Below are positions 25,194 to 34,795 of a DNA stretch of 64,000 nt, one piece after another; positions within the stretch are counted from its first letter, which is position 1; every line of letters starts with the position of its first letter. A program made the position numbers and the translations under genes. The stretch spans positions 62,001 to 126,000 of the forward strand of contig DATLFA010000049.1 in the NCBI GenBank assembly GCA_035525225.1, written 5' to 3'. A model generated the notes under the pieces. It made no database searches. It worked only from the letters and a program-made list of their open reading frames with translations, and was not told the DNA's origin. This stretch comes from DATLFA01 sp035525225 (GTDB lineage Bacteria; Actinomycetota; Acidimicrobiia; Acidimicrobiales; WLNW01).

Positions 25194-27473
25194 GCCAGCC
25201 CTCCCCCGCGCCTCGACCAGGGTGCGCCATACGCGCTGGGCAGTGAGGGGTAAATCGAGGTGGCGCACGCCGAGGTGCGCCAGCGCGTCGATGACCGCGT
25301 TCTGAACCGCCGGCGTCGCCCCGATGGTGCCGGACTCGCCGACGCCCTTCGCGCCGAGGGGGTTGCGGGGCGACGGCGTCGCCATCGCCACGAGCTCGAA
25401 GTCGGGTAGCTCGGCCGCGGAGATGATCCCGTAGTCGGCGAAGTTGCCGGTGAGCAGGTTGCCGTCGGCGTCATAGCCGATCTCTTCAGTGAGGGCCTGC
25501 GCGACACCGCTCGCAATGCCGCCGTGGATCTGCCCCTCGAGCAGCAATGGATTCACGACGAAGCCCGCATCGTCGACCGCGACGATGCGGCGCAGCGTCA
25601 CGCGGCCGGTGTCGGCATCGACCTCGACAACGGCGACGTGCGCGCCGAACGGGAACGTTGCACCGTCGGGCGTGAAGTCGACTTCGACTCCGAGCGGATC
25701 GGACGGCGCGGCCGCCAACTCGGACCACGTGACGCCGCGCGCCGGCGCGCCGACGACGTGGAACGAGCCGCTCGGCCGGTCGAGGACGATGTCGTCGATG
25801 CTTGCTTCGAGCACGTCCGATGCGCGAGCGCGCGCCACCTCGACCAGTCGATCCGCCGCGACCTTCACCGCCGACCCGCCGACCTGCACCGAGCGTGAAC
25901 CGCCGGTGCCGCCACCGCGTGGGATTGCCGCCGTGTCGCCGAACAGGAAGTCGATGCGGTCGAGCGGGATGCCGGTGATGTCGCTTGCGATCATGCCGAA
26001 CGTCGTGTGGTGTCCCTGCCCGTGCGGTGAGGAACCGGTGCGGATGCAGGCGCGTCCGTCCGGTTGGATCTCGATCGCCCCGTATTCGGCCGCAGCGCCC
26101 GGGTTAGAGCTCTCTACATAGGAGGCAATGCCGATGCCGAGCAGCACATGGTCGCCCTCGGCGCGCCGGCGTGCTTGCTCTGCCCGTAGCGCGGGATAGT
26201 CCGCCGCAGCGAGCGCGCGATCGAGCGCGGCCTCGTACTCGCCCGAGTCGTAGCTCGCGCCGGTGGCGGTCTCGAAGGGGAACGCATCCGGCGATACGAA
26301 GTTGCGCCGGCGCACCTCCACCGGGTCGAGCCCGATCTCACTCGCGAACAAGTCGATCACCCGCTCGATCGCGGCGGCCGCCTCGGGACGACCCGCGCCG
26401 CGGAACGCCCCGACCGGCGTGGTGTTGGTCACGACGGTGCGGTAGCGGTACTCGATCGCCGAAATCGCGTAGCACCCGCTCGCCATCATTCGAGTACGCA
26501 GCGGCATCATCCCGCCGAAGTTGGACGGGTACGCGCCGCAGTCCTGCAAGACGTCGAGGCGGTAGGCGATGATCCGCCCGTCTCGCGTGCCGCCCATGGC
26601 CACGCGGTGGATCTGCGCGCGGGCGTGCGCGAAGTTCGACATGTGCTCGGTGCGCGACTCCACCCATCGCATCGGCCGCCCGAGCCGTCGCGCCAGCCAC
26701 GCGACCATCACATCTTCGGGATAGTTGCCGAGCTTGCCGCCGAAGCCGCCGCCCATGTCGGGGACGACGACGCGCACCTTGTCGGGAGCCACGCCGAGCG
26801 GCGCCGCGATCCAGCCGCGCGTGTTGTGGACAGCCTGCGTCGCCGACCACTGCGTGAGCCGGTCGCCGTCCCATCGCGACGCGCAGGCCCGCGGCTCGAT
26901 CGGCGCAACAGCCATCCGATTGTTCACCAGGCGCGCTTCGACGACGACCTCGCAATCGCTGAAGAGGTCGTCGCGGGGAACGTCGTCCATGGCGCTGACC
27001 GTGTTGGTGGTCGCCGCGGGGAACAACAGCACCTCGTCGAGCGTCGCCTGCTGCGGATCGATCAGCACCGGCAGGGGGTCGTACTCCACCTCGACGAGCT
27101 CGGCCGCGTCAGCACCCTGCTCGGGCGTCTCTGCAACGACGACGGCGACTGCTTCGCCGGCGAAGCGTACGACGCCGTCCGCCAGAAACGGCCGGCACAT
27201 CCCCTGGTTCATCATCGGCATCAAAGGTGGCGCCGGCGCAAGGTCGGTCAGGTCGCGCGCGATCATCACCGCTACGACGCCGGGCGCGGCTCGTGCGGAC
27301 TCGATGCGCAGCGATCGAATCCGCGCGTGCGCCATCGTGGCGCGCACGAACGTCACGTGCGCGGCGCCGGGGAGGTCGAGATCCGGGATGTAGGTCCCGC
27401 CGACAGTGAGCAGCGCGTGATCCTCCACGCGCGGCACCGACGTTCCGACGAGATTGCTTGCCGCCTCTATCAC
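25185..27473 (-). CDS. CoxL-like molybdenum hydroxylase large subunit (form II type)
   Basis: The protein has about 762 residues. SVPRVEDHALLTVGGTYIPD is the family's start. Molybdenum-cofactor motifs are GGGFGGKLGNYPEDVM, VGAFRGAGRPEAAAAIERVI, SSPHGQGHHTTFGMIA and GAKGVGESGTIGATPAVQNA. The active-site loop AFRGAGR matches form II rather than form I (AYRCSFR) CO dehydrogenases, so an aldehyde- or heterocycle-hydroxylating role is as likely as CO oxidation. The CoxM and CoxS partners are not adjacent. GTG 27473 was chosen by homology; no ribosome site is clear. Its 3' end abuts a P450 remnant. Confidence 0.85.
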   Translation of the reverse strand: MIEAASNLVGTSVPRVEDHALLTVGGTYIPDLDLPGAAHVTFVRATMAHARIRSLRIESARAAPGVVAVMIARDLTDLAPAPPLMPMMNQGMCRPFLADGVVRFAGEAVAVVVAETPEQGADAAELVEVEYDPLPVLIDPQQATLDEVLLFPAATTNTVSAMDDVPRDDLFSDCEVVVEARLVNNRMAVAPIEPRACASRWDGDRLTQWSATQAVHNTRGWIAAPLGVAPDKVRVVVPDMGGGFGGKLGNYPEDVMVAWLARRLGRPMRWVESRTEHMSNFAHARAQIHRVAMGGTRDGRIIAYRLDVLQDCGAYPSNFGGMMPLRTRMMASGCYAISAIEYRYRTVVTNTTPVGAFRGAGRPEAAAAIERVIDLFASEIGLDPVEVRRRNFVSPDAFPFETATGASYDSGEYEAALDRALAAADYPALRAEQARRRAEGDHVLLGIGIASYVESSNPGAAAEYGAIEIQPDGRACIRTGSSPHGQGHHTTFGMIASDITGIPLDRIDFLFGDTAAIPRGGGTGGSRSVQVGGSAVKVAADRLVEVARARASDVLEASIDDIVLDRPSGSFHVVGAPARGVTWSELAAAPSDPLGVEVDFTPDGATFPFGAHVAVVEVDADTGRVTLRRIVAVDDAGFVVNPLLLEGQIHGGIASGVAQALTEEIGYDADGNLLTGNFADYGIISAAELPDFELVAMATPSPRNPLGAKGVGESGTIGATPAVQNAVIDALAHLGVRHLDLPLTAQRVWRTLVEARGRAGRT

Positions 27474-27600
27474 CGCAGCGACACTACGCGCGTCGTGTAC
27501 CGAACCAAACGTCGACAATGCGCGTGGCAAGGTCTTCGAATGTTCTCGCGTACCGCGGAACACCTTCGACTACCGGACCGCTGCACGGATCCGGATCGGT

Positions 27601-29286
27601 TCACGCGCGGCCGTGGCGGAGGAGACGTCCGGCCATCGTGTCGGTCTGTTGGTCGTTCTCGATGGTGATCTGGCCGTTCACTACGGTGCAGCGATAGCCG
27701 TTGGCGCGCGAGATGGTGCGCATCTGACCTGCCGGTAGGTCGTTGACGAACTCGGTGTCGCCATACGCGAGCGTGGCGTAGTCGTACACGATGATGTCAG
27801 CCGCAGCGCCTTCTCTGAGGGTGCCACGGTCGCCGAATCCGGCACAGTGCGCGGGCAAACCGCTGAGGCGCCAGTGTGCCTGCTCGAGGGTCGTGATGGC
27901 TTCGTCTCGTACGAACCGACTGATGTACTCGGTGCCGTAGCAACCGGAGGTGAGGAAATTGAGGTGCGCGCCGCCGTCGCTGAGGCCAGGGATGAGATAC
28001 GGGTCGTCGACGAGCTCTTTGAGCGCGGCCGGGCTGGCTTGGAACTGCTGCGTCTCGAACACAGCCTCGAGCCGATCGTCAATCGACGCGTCGCACAGCA
28101 CATCGACGGCGGTACAGCCGAGCTTGTCGGCGATCTCACCCAATCCTGTGCCCACGTACGGTGCGAATCGCTGACCGTGCGTGTGGTGAAGTCGCATCTC
28201 GGAGAACGTATTGAACACGATCGACTTGAACGCGACCAGCTCGGCGCGAAAGGCGCGATCGCGCAGGACTGCGATCTTGTCGTCGACCGAGCGAGCTCGG
28301 TGAACGTGCGCCAGTGGACTGCGATCGAGGATGGCGTCGTTGGCCAGGTTGAAATGGATCGGCGCGTCGACGGTCATCGCTTGCCCGTAGATCGGCAGGC
28401 CCCGTTCGCGGCACGAACGCAGCCATTCGAGACGGTTGCGGTAGTACATCGTGAGTCCGTTGGCCACCACGGCCTGCCAAATGAACGGGCGGCCGCTGAG
28501 CTCCACCAGCTCTTCGACCTCGGCGTCGGGGATACCCGAGGCCTGCATGAAGCCGGTATTGCGATCGCCGAGCACTTGAGCGAGCACCCGACGCGTCTCG
28601 GGCCACATGATGTCGGTGGGCATGGGGGTGCCGTCGAAGTCGCCTTGAGGGAATCGGCCGTCGGCCTCCCCCGGCTTACCGAGACACTGCGCCGACCATC
28701 CGCATGCGCCGGCTGTGAGTGCTTCGTCGAGCAAGCGAGCCATCTGCGCTGTTTCGTCGTCGGTCGGCTTCTTGCCCGCCTTCGCCGCGTCGAGTCCGAG
28801 CACCCAGACCAGCAATGGATTGAGCGGCATGTACGGCAGCACGTTCAGCGCCAGCGGCGTGCGGTCGATGCTGTCGAGATATTCGGGGAACGTGGTCCAA
28901 TCCCACGGCAGGCCTTCGCGAAGCGTGTCGGTGGGAATCGCCTCGACCGCAGTCATGGACAGCATCGATCGCTCGCGTCCGTCGGGATGCACAGGTGCGA
29001 AGCCGAAGCCGCAGTTGCCCGTCACCACCGAGGTGACGCCGTGCCATCCCGAAGTGGTGAGGTACGGGTCCCAGAAGACCTGCGCGTCGTAGTGCGTATG
29101 AAGGTCGATGAACCCGGGTGCGACCACAAGGCCACGCGCGTCGATGACACGTGCCGAGTCCGACGCCCGCACACGTCCGACTTTCGCGATGCGGCCGTCG
29201 CGCACCGCGACATCGGTGCGCTGGCGCGGGTTGCCCGCACCGTCGACGACCATGCCGTCTTTGATGACCAGATCGAACTCAGCCAT
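27601..29286 (-). CDS. N-acyl-D-amino-acid deacylase family amidohydrolase
   Basis: The protein has 561 residues. It begins DLVIKDGMVVDGAGNPRQRT. The metal site is APGFIDLHTHYDAQVFWDP, followed by GVTSVVTGNCGFGFAPV; distal motifs are LSDGGAHLNFL and REGAAADIIVYDYATL. The family hydrolyses N-acyl-D-amino acids or related cyclic amides. ATG 29286 starts at the conserved N-terminus. It is divergent from the broken MFS gene and paralogous to the gene at 45314. Confidence 0.87.
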   Translation of the reverse strand: MAEFDLVIKDGMVVDGAGNPRQRTDVAVRDGRIAKVGRVRASDSARVIDARGLVVAPGFIDLHTHYDAQVFWDPYLTTSGWHGVTSVVTGNCGFGFAPVHPDGRERSMLSMTAVEAIPTDTLREGLPWDWTTFPEYLDSIDRTPLALNVLPYMPLNPLLVWVLGLDAAKAGKKPTDDETAQMARLLDEALTAGACGWSAQCLGKPGEADGRFPQGDFDGTPMPTDIMWPETRRVLAQVLGDRNTGFMQASGIPDAEVEELVELSGRPFIWQAVVANGLTMYYRNRLEWLRSCRERGLPIYGQAMTVDAPIHFNLANDAILDRSPLAHVHRARSVDDKIAVLRDRAFRAELVAFKSIVFNTFSEMRLHHTHGQRFAPYVGTGLGEIADKLGCTAVDVLCDASIDDRLEAVFETQQFQASPAALKELVDDPYLIPGLSDGGAHLNFLTSGCYGTEYISRFVRDEAITTLEQAHWRLSGLPAHCAGFGDRGTLREGAAADIIVYDYATLAYGDTEFVNDLPAGQMRTISRANGYRCTVVNGQITIENDQQTDTMAGRLLRHGRA

Positions 29287-29357
29287 GCGCAAGCCCCCGA
29301 CAACCAACAATGCGAGACTGAGTGTATTGACAACGACGGGGTCGCACCTGCCGAGCG

Positions 29358-30768
29358 ATGAGCGAACACGGAGCCTTGGTGACGATTCCGGCATCGACGA
29401 ACCACACCTCGGCACCCGAAACGCGCGGCCGCTCACTCATATTTCTCGTCGTGTTCGCGACCGTCCTTTTGTCGGGGATAGCCCTTTCGAGCATCACCGT
29501 GATGTTTCCCGAACTACGGCGCGCGTTTCCCGCAACACGAGCGGCCGACTTGTCGTGGGTGGCGAGTGTGTTCACCATCGTCAGCGCCGCGACGGTGCTA
29601 CCCGCGGCAGCTCTCGCCGACCGATACGGCCGCGGACGCACCATCAAGATAGGTCTCCTCCTCTTCGCCGCGGGCTAGGCGATCGCGGGAGCAGCACCGA
29701 ACCCAGCACTAATCGTTGCCGGGCGCGCCGTACAAGCGCTTGGCTCGGCGGCATGCACACCCGCTGCGGCTGCATTGCTGATGTCCGCATTCCCGCCGAA
29801 TCGCTTGCCGTTTGCAGTGGGGTTGTGGTCGACGGGCATCGGAGTGAGCAATTCCGTCGGGCCACCGCTGGCGGGCGTCCTGATTGCGGCGGGCGGCTGG
29901 CGCTGGGTCTTCTTGTCGGGCGTTCCATTGGCCGTCGTGGCCGCGACCGCAGCGCGCAAACTGGACGACGGCGAGACCGATCCCTCCGCGTCGATGCCAG
30001 ACCCCATGGGTTCGCTCCTCGTCATCTGCGGCGTCGCGCCGCTCGTCTATTCGTTGGTCCGTGGCAGCACGTGGGGCTGGTTCGACGAGCGAACGCTCGG
30101 GCTTGCCACGATCGGCGCGCTGATACTCGCGATGTTCGTGATTCGCTGCGGGCGAAACCCGAACCCGCTCGTCGACTTGCGGATGTTTCGCCTGCCGATG
30201 TTCGGCGCCGGGATCGCGGGTGGGTTCGTCATGACCGCGACGTGGTTTTGCACGTACTGGGGTCTTGTGCTGTACGTGACGTCGGCCTGGGATTGGTCCC
30301 CCATCCGCGCCGGTCTCGCGACGTCTCCAGTGCCACTGCTTGCCGGAATCACGGGCATGTCGGTGAACCAGATCGCACGACGTACCGGTTTGCGCATCAT
30401 CATCTTCATCGGCGCGGGCCTTCTCGTGCTCACGTCGTCGTGTGGCTGAGCATCGGAGAGACTTCGTCGACCATCGCGGTAATCATCAGTTCGACGCTCA
30501 TGGGCATCGGGTCAGGGTGCGTGTTGACGCCGTTCTCGACGGCGGCGCTGCTGCATGTGCCGCCACCGCGACACGCGACTGCGACCGGCGTCAGTGTGAT
30601 GAGCCTGCGCCTCGCCAACACCTTTGGCGTGGCAGTGGCGATCACGTTCTTCGCACTGTCGGGCAACTCCAGAGCCTGCACCGGTGCCTGGTCGTGACCG
30701 CGCTCGGCGCCGTGATCGTCGCCTACTTCGCCACGCGCGTCCGGCGCCACGCGGGCACTTTCCGCTAG
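29358..30768 (+). pseudogene. MFS (DHA2-type) transporter, disrupted
   Basis: ATG 29358 opens a transporter with LSSITVMFPELRRAFPATRA and the motif-A loop LADRYGRGRTIKIG. TAG at 29676-29678 interrupts LLLFAAG*AIAGAAPNPALI in frame. The same frame continues with GRAVQALGSAACTPAAAALL, SVGPPLAGVLIAAGGWRWVF and more helices to 30440. A frameshift there moves to VVWLSIGETSSTIAVIISST and SLRLANTFGVAVAITFFALS. A second shift near 30680 leads to VVTALGAVIVAYFATRVRR and the stop at 30768. One nonsense codon and two shifts make it non-functional unless errors are corrected. Confidence 0.8.
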
Positions 30769-30786
30769 CCACCACCAGACGGCGCT

Positions 30787-31053
30787 GTGAGAACAGCAGC
30801 GGTCGTTCGCAGCGGCGACGGGCGCACGCGTCGCGTTGCTGTCTGGCTGAGCCAACCGACGGAACGACCCGAGACGTTCATGGCAGGAGTCGCTGGGTAC
30901 GTCGACATCGGCACGAACGAACGCGTCACCGCTCGATTGACCATTCCTCAGATGTTGAGCGTTCGTGCACGGTTTCGACCGGTGGAGTTGATCGCGACGC
31001 CGATCGGCACATACGCCGTCACGCTGAGTATCACGATACGGCGGGCAACATAG
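30787..31053 (+). pseudogene. Possible GH3 beta-glucosidase C-terminal Fn3-like fragment
   Basis: The frame reads RTAAVVRSGDGRTRRVAVWL, then SQPTERPETFMAGVAGYVDI, then ERVTARLTIPQML and GTYAVTLSI. The order and spacing resemble the fibronectin-III-like end of family 3 glycosidases (VVQVY...RP...LAGF..V.L..GE...V...L, then G.Y.V.VG). There is no catalytic part upstream. The match is by eye only. Confidence 0.3.
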
Positions 31054-31445
31054 CGGTATCCGTGACGCATGAAGGCAAGCCCTGGGCTGCGCAGCCCACA
31101 CTTGCCCGCGAGCCTGCACCCGACGCCAGCGGGTGGCGGGAAGGCTTGTGTCGACCTCCGGTCCGTCACGTGGGGAGGTCTGGCCGTATGGTTCGAGACG
31201 GCATACGAGGGCCTCGCCGTAGATCAGTTCTTCGACGGCAGCGAGATGAACAGCGGGCTCGAGGGGGAGCTGTCGGCCGACGCCACTGATCCCGCGGCTC
31301 GTGTTACCGCACTTGTGAGTGGGTTGCCGCTCCATCATCCTCACAATCTGCGTTGACGCGAGCGAGCTCCGAGACGTTGGGGCCCTCCAATTGGCGCCCG
31401 GGCCCGTCGGTCATCAATGAGATGACTGGTCACTAGAGTGCGGTC
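31054..31445. other. Region with no convincing gene
   Basis: No ORF here is supported. A plus-strand frame (31069-31356) contains TWGGLAVWFETAYEGLAVDQ but has no recognisable family. A 16-bp perfect palindrome, TGGGCTGCGCAGCCCA, lies at 31083-31098. The last 80 bases are the promoter region of the molybdoenzyme at 31446. Confidence 0.4.
31083..31098. repeat. 16-bp perfect palindrome
   Basis: TGGGCTGCGCAGCCCA is fully self-complementary. It lies between gene remnants with no promoter-like context, so its role is unknown. Confidence 0.7.
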
Positions 31446-33632
31446 ATGACGACGCACTTCCGCACCTGCCCGCTGTGCGAGGCAATGTGCGGCTTGGAGA
31501 TCGAGACCGACGGCGACCGGGTGACGCGGGTGCGCGGCGACCGCGCGGACGTGTGGAGCAAGGGCTTCCTCTGCACGAAGGGCGCCGCGCTCGGCGAACT
31601 TCACCACGACCCCGACCGTATCCGGGTGCCCATGGTCCGCGACGGCGACGAGTGGCGCGAGGTCACGTGGCCCGAGGCCTTTGCGCGCTGCGAAGCACTC
31701 CTTACTCCGGTGGTCGCCGAGCACGGCATGGGTGCCGTCACCGTGTACATGGGCAACCCGAATGTGCACAGTTACTCCCTGTCCCGCTACTCCGGCGCGG
31801 TCCCCGCCTTGGCGGGCATCAAGGTCACTTGGTCGGCAGGGACGGTCGATCAGTGGCCGAAGAACGTCGTGTGCGCGCAACTCTTCGGCGGCGCGTGGAG
31901 CATCCCGATTCCCGACGTGGCCCGCACCGATCTGCTCGTGATCATGGGCGCAAACCCGCACGCGTCCAACGGATCGCTGCTGTCGTATCCCGACTTGATC
32001 GGCGAGGTCGACCGCATACGCGAACGCGGCGGACGCACGATCGTGATCGATCCTCGCCGCACGGGCACGGCCGAGCGTGCCGACGAGTGGCTACCGATCG
32101 TCCCAGGCACCGACGCGGCGTTGTTGCTCGCGGTCGTGGCAGTCCTCGACGACGAGGGACTGATCACGCTCGGCGCGCTCGAGGGGCGCGTACGAGGGAT
32201 CGATGAAGTACTCGTCGCCGCGCGAGACTTCCGTCCCGAGGTAGTGGCCGACTGGTGTGGCATCGACGCCGAGCGCATCCGTCCGCTGGCCCGTGAGCTT
32301 GCGGGCACCCTGCGCGCCGTTGTGTACGGCCGCATCGGGCTGTGCAACCAGGAGTTCGGCACACTCGCGTCGTGGTTGGTCGAAGTCGTGAACATTCTCA
32401 CCGGGCACTTCGGCATCGAGGGCGGTGCGCTCTTCCCCCGTCCTGCCATCGCCACGATCTCGTCCACCGCTAGACGGCGCGGTCCGCTCAAGACCGGGCG
32501 ATGGCACACGCGCGTGCGCGGCGCGCCCGAGGTGCTGGGCCAGGCGCCGCTGTCGTGCTTGGCGGAGGAAATCGCGACGCCCGGCGAAGGGCAGGTGCGC
32601 GCACTCATCACCATCGCCGGCAACCCCGTCCTGTCCGCTCCCGACGCAAGCCGGCTCGACGACGCGCTACCGATGCTCGACGCCATGATCAGCATCGACA
32701 ACTACCTCAACGAGACGAGTCGCCACGCCCAAGTGATCCTGCCCGGCCTCTCGCCGCTCGAGCAGCCGCACTGCGACGAGGCGCTGTGGGGTTTCGCGCT
32801 GCGCGCCGCGGCGCGCTGGTCGCCGGCGATCTTCGCTGCCGGTGATCGCCCAGAGGAGTGGGAGATCGTGCTGCGCCTCGGCGCCATCCTGGGCGGGATG
32901 CCCGCCGACGCGATAGACGTCGAGGCGCTCGACGACGAATTCTTCTATGCCCGCGCCGCGCGATACGGCGTCGGCACGGACGTCGACACCGGCGGGCTGC
33001 GCGGACCCGATCGCATCGCGGATCTCACGTTGCGCATGAGCCCGTGGGGCGACGGCTACGGCGAGCGCCCCGGCAGCTTGAACCTCGATCGGCTCAAGCA
33101 GTACGAGCACGGCATCGACTTCGGCCCTTCGTCGTCACCGATCGACGACGTGTTGCGCACTGCGTCGGGCGACATCGAGCTCGCCCACGACAACATTCTC
33201 GGCGATCTATTGCGCTTGCGTTCGCGCATGGCCGAGCCGCGTCCGACTCTCGTGCTCATCGGCCGGCGACACGTGCGGTCGAACAACTCGTGGCTGCACA
33301 ACGTGCCGGCGCTGATGCGTGGCCGCGACCGCTCCACGCTCGTGATCCATCCGAACGACGCCGCCGATCGGCGTTTGATGACCGGTGATCGTGCACGGGT
33401 CACCACCGAGGCCGGTTGCGTCGAGGCGGTCGTCGAAGTGAGCGACGAGATCCTCCCGGGTGTGGTGAGCCTGCCCCACGGCTTCGGCCACGACCGACCC
33501 GGCACTCGCTCGTCGGTCGCCAGCAGCCGGCCTGGCCCCAACACCAACGCGCTCATGCCCGGCACGTTCATCGACCAGCCGAGCGGCAACGCCGCGGTGA
33601 ATGGCGTCCCCGTCGAGGTTGCCGCGGTCTGA
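31446..33632 (+). CDS. Molybdopterin-dependent oxidoreductase (FdhA/DMSO reductase family)
   Basis: The protein has 728 residues. The N-terminal 4Fe-4S motif is CPLCEAMCG...C, ending FLCTKGAALGELHHDPDRI. Next come EVTWPEAFARCEALL, MGANPHASNGSLLSYPD and TIVIDPRRTGTAERADEWLP for the pyranopterin cofactors. ITIAGNPVLSAPD and INNYLNET-like DNYLNETSRHAQVILPGLSP follow. The C-terminal cap domain contains TGDRARVTTEAGCVEAVVEV. Substrate and electron acceptor are unknown. No small or membrane subunits are adjacent, so it may use a soluble carrier. Confidence 0.88.
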   Translation: MTTHFRTCPLCEAMCGLEIETDGDRVTRVRGDRADVWSKGFLCTKGAALGELHHDPDRIRVPMVRDGDEWREVTWPEAFARCEALLTPVVAEHGMGAVTVYMGNPNVHSYSLSRYSGAVPALAGIKVTWSAGTVDQWPKNVVCAQLFGGAWSIPIPDVARTDLLVIMGANPHASNGSLLSYPDLIGEVDRIRERGGRTIVIDPRRTGTAERADEWLPIVPGTDAALLLAVVAVLDDEGLITLGALEGRVRGIDEVLVAARDFRPEVVADWCGIDAERIRPLARELAGTLRAVVYGRIGLCNQEFGTLASWLVEVVNILTGHFGIEGGALFPRPAIATISSTARRRGPLKTGRWHTRVRGAPEVLGQAPLSCLAEEIATPGEGQVRALITIAGNPVLSAPDASRLDDALPMLDAMISIDNYLNETSRHAQVILPGLSPLEQPHCDEALWGFALRAAARWSPAIFAAGDRPEEWEIVLRLGAILGGMPADAIDVEALDDEFFYARAARYGVGTDVDTGGLRGPDRIADLTLRMSPWGDGYGERPGSLNLDRLKQYEHGIDFGPSSSPIDDVLRTASGDIELAHDNILGDLLRLRSRMAEPRPTLVLIGRRHVRSNNSWLHNVPALMRGRDRSTLVIHPNDAADRRLMTGDRARVTTEAGCVEAVVEVSDEILPGVVSLPHGFGHDRPGTRSSVASSRPGPNTNALMPGTFIDQPSGNAAVNGVPVEVAAV

Positions 33633-33656
33633 GATTCGCGTACCTCGTCTCCGTCT

Positions 33657-34694
33657 TCAGGTTCGGGCCAGAGGTGGCTGACCCGTCGAGCGGACACGGC
33701 GGTACAACCGTGTGAACGTGAACGCCACCGCGAGCAGCAGCACTCCGACGAGAAGAAGGGTGACTTCGGTGCCGAGCGCGTCGGCGAGATAGAAGATCGC
33801 CAATTGCGGCGACCATTGGAACAGACCCACCGCCCCACCGAGCAGCACCAGCAAATCGGTCCGCCACACTCCCACCGCGACCAACAGCGCAGCCGAAGCC
33901 AGGCCCATCCACAGACCGAACACCTCGGCGTCGACCCGTATCAACTGCGATCCGAAGAGCACCGTCGCAAGACCGACGAGGCGTGCCACGTCAGACGGCT
34001 CGAGACGCCCGGTCGCGCCAAGGGCCGTCCAGGCAACGCCGAACGCCCACACGGCGAGCCCCCACGCGATCGTCGAGAAGCCCCGTTCACGTCCGGCTTC
34101 GAGCGCGTTGACGACCCCGAGCACGGTCACCAACAACGCGCCGAACAACGTCAACTGCTGAAGAGGCAGGCGGCGAAGCGCATACTCGATACCTGCCCAC
34201 ACCGCCACGAATCCGCCGACGAAGAGCAGTCCTCCATGTTCGGGTGGATCGCCGTCGTACATCGCGTCCACGAACACCACCGTCATGGCGCCGGCCAGGG
34301 CCACAGCCGACAGCACCCACAACACGCTGCCCGTCCGCGCGAAGGCAGGATCAGGCTTCGAGCCGACCCACCAACCGATGGCGGCCGCGGCCATCGCGGG
34401 CACTGCGAGCACCGCGATGCGAGACCCGACCGCGATGTCGTCCCACCGTCGTCCGATCAACAGCGCGATCGCCGTGATCACGAGCGCCGAACCCACGTAG
34501 CCAACCGCCTCCGCGGCCATAGGGATGCGGCTCTGCGGTGCAGACTTTGCCTGCTCGTAGCGAAGGATCGGTTCCACTTCATCGGCGCGGATCAGCCCGG
34601 CGGCGCGCCACTCTTCGAGGGTGTCCTCGAGTGCATCTCGGCGGTCGCTACGGCGAGGCTGCGCCACGCCGGCCGACCGTGGGCTACGCAGCAT
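33657..34694 (-). CDS. DUF2157-type multi-pass membrane protein
   Basis: The protein has 345 residues. The N-terminal helical motif (DTLEEWRAAGLIRADEVEPI, then LRYE) is characteristic of DUF2157. About ten membrane helices follow, starting EAVGYVGSALVITAIALLIG. The function is unknown. ATG 34694 is chosen. The DosR-like box 8 lies only 20 bp upstream, a position more consistent with repression here or activation of the divergent ATPase. Confidence 0.7.
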   Translation of the reverse strand: MLRSPRSAGVAQPRRSDRRDALEDTLEEWRAAGLIRADEVEPILRYEQAKSAPQSRIPMAAEAVGYVGSALVITAIALLIGRRWDDIAVGSRIAVLAVPAMAAAAIGWWVGSKPDPAFARTGSVLWVLSAVALAGAMTVVFVDAMYDGDPPEHGGLLFVGGFVAVWAGIEYALRRLPLQQLTLFGALLVTVLGVVNALEAGRERGFSTIAWGLAVWAFGVAWTALGATGRLEPSDVARLVGLATVLFGSQLIRVDAEVFGLWMGLASAALLVAVGVWRTDLLVLLGGAVGLFQWSPQLAIFYLADALGTEVTLLLVGVLLLAVAFTFTRLYRRVRSTGQPPLART

Positions 34695-34714
34695 GTTGCC
34701 GGTCGCGAGCGTCA

Positions 34715-34728
34715 GGGACACAAGTCCC
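34715..34728. promoter_or_regulatory. DosR-like palindrome, box 8
   Basis: GGGACACAAGTCCC is a perfect GGGAC-N4-GTCCC core. It is 67 bp before the P-type ATPase start and 20 bp before the divergent DUF2157 start. Confidence 0.65.
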
Positions 34729-34745
34729 TACCTGCTTTTCGCCTT

Positions 34746-34759
34746 GGGACTTCGTTCTC
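34746..34759. promoter_or_regulatory. DosR-like half-palindrome, box 9
   Basis: TTGGGACTTCGTTCTC has a full left half including the TTGGGAC flank, but a degenerate right half. It starts 31 bp (about three helical turns) after box 8 and ends 36 bp before the ATPase start. Tandem strong-plus-weak boxes are common at DosR promoters. Confidence 0.4.
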
Positions 34760-34795
34760 TGGTCGACAGGGCCTGATCCGGTAAAGGATCTCCGC

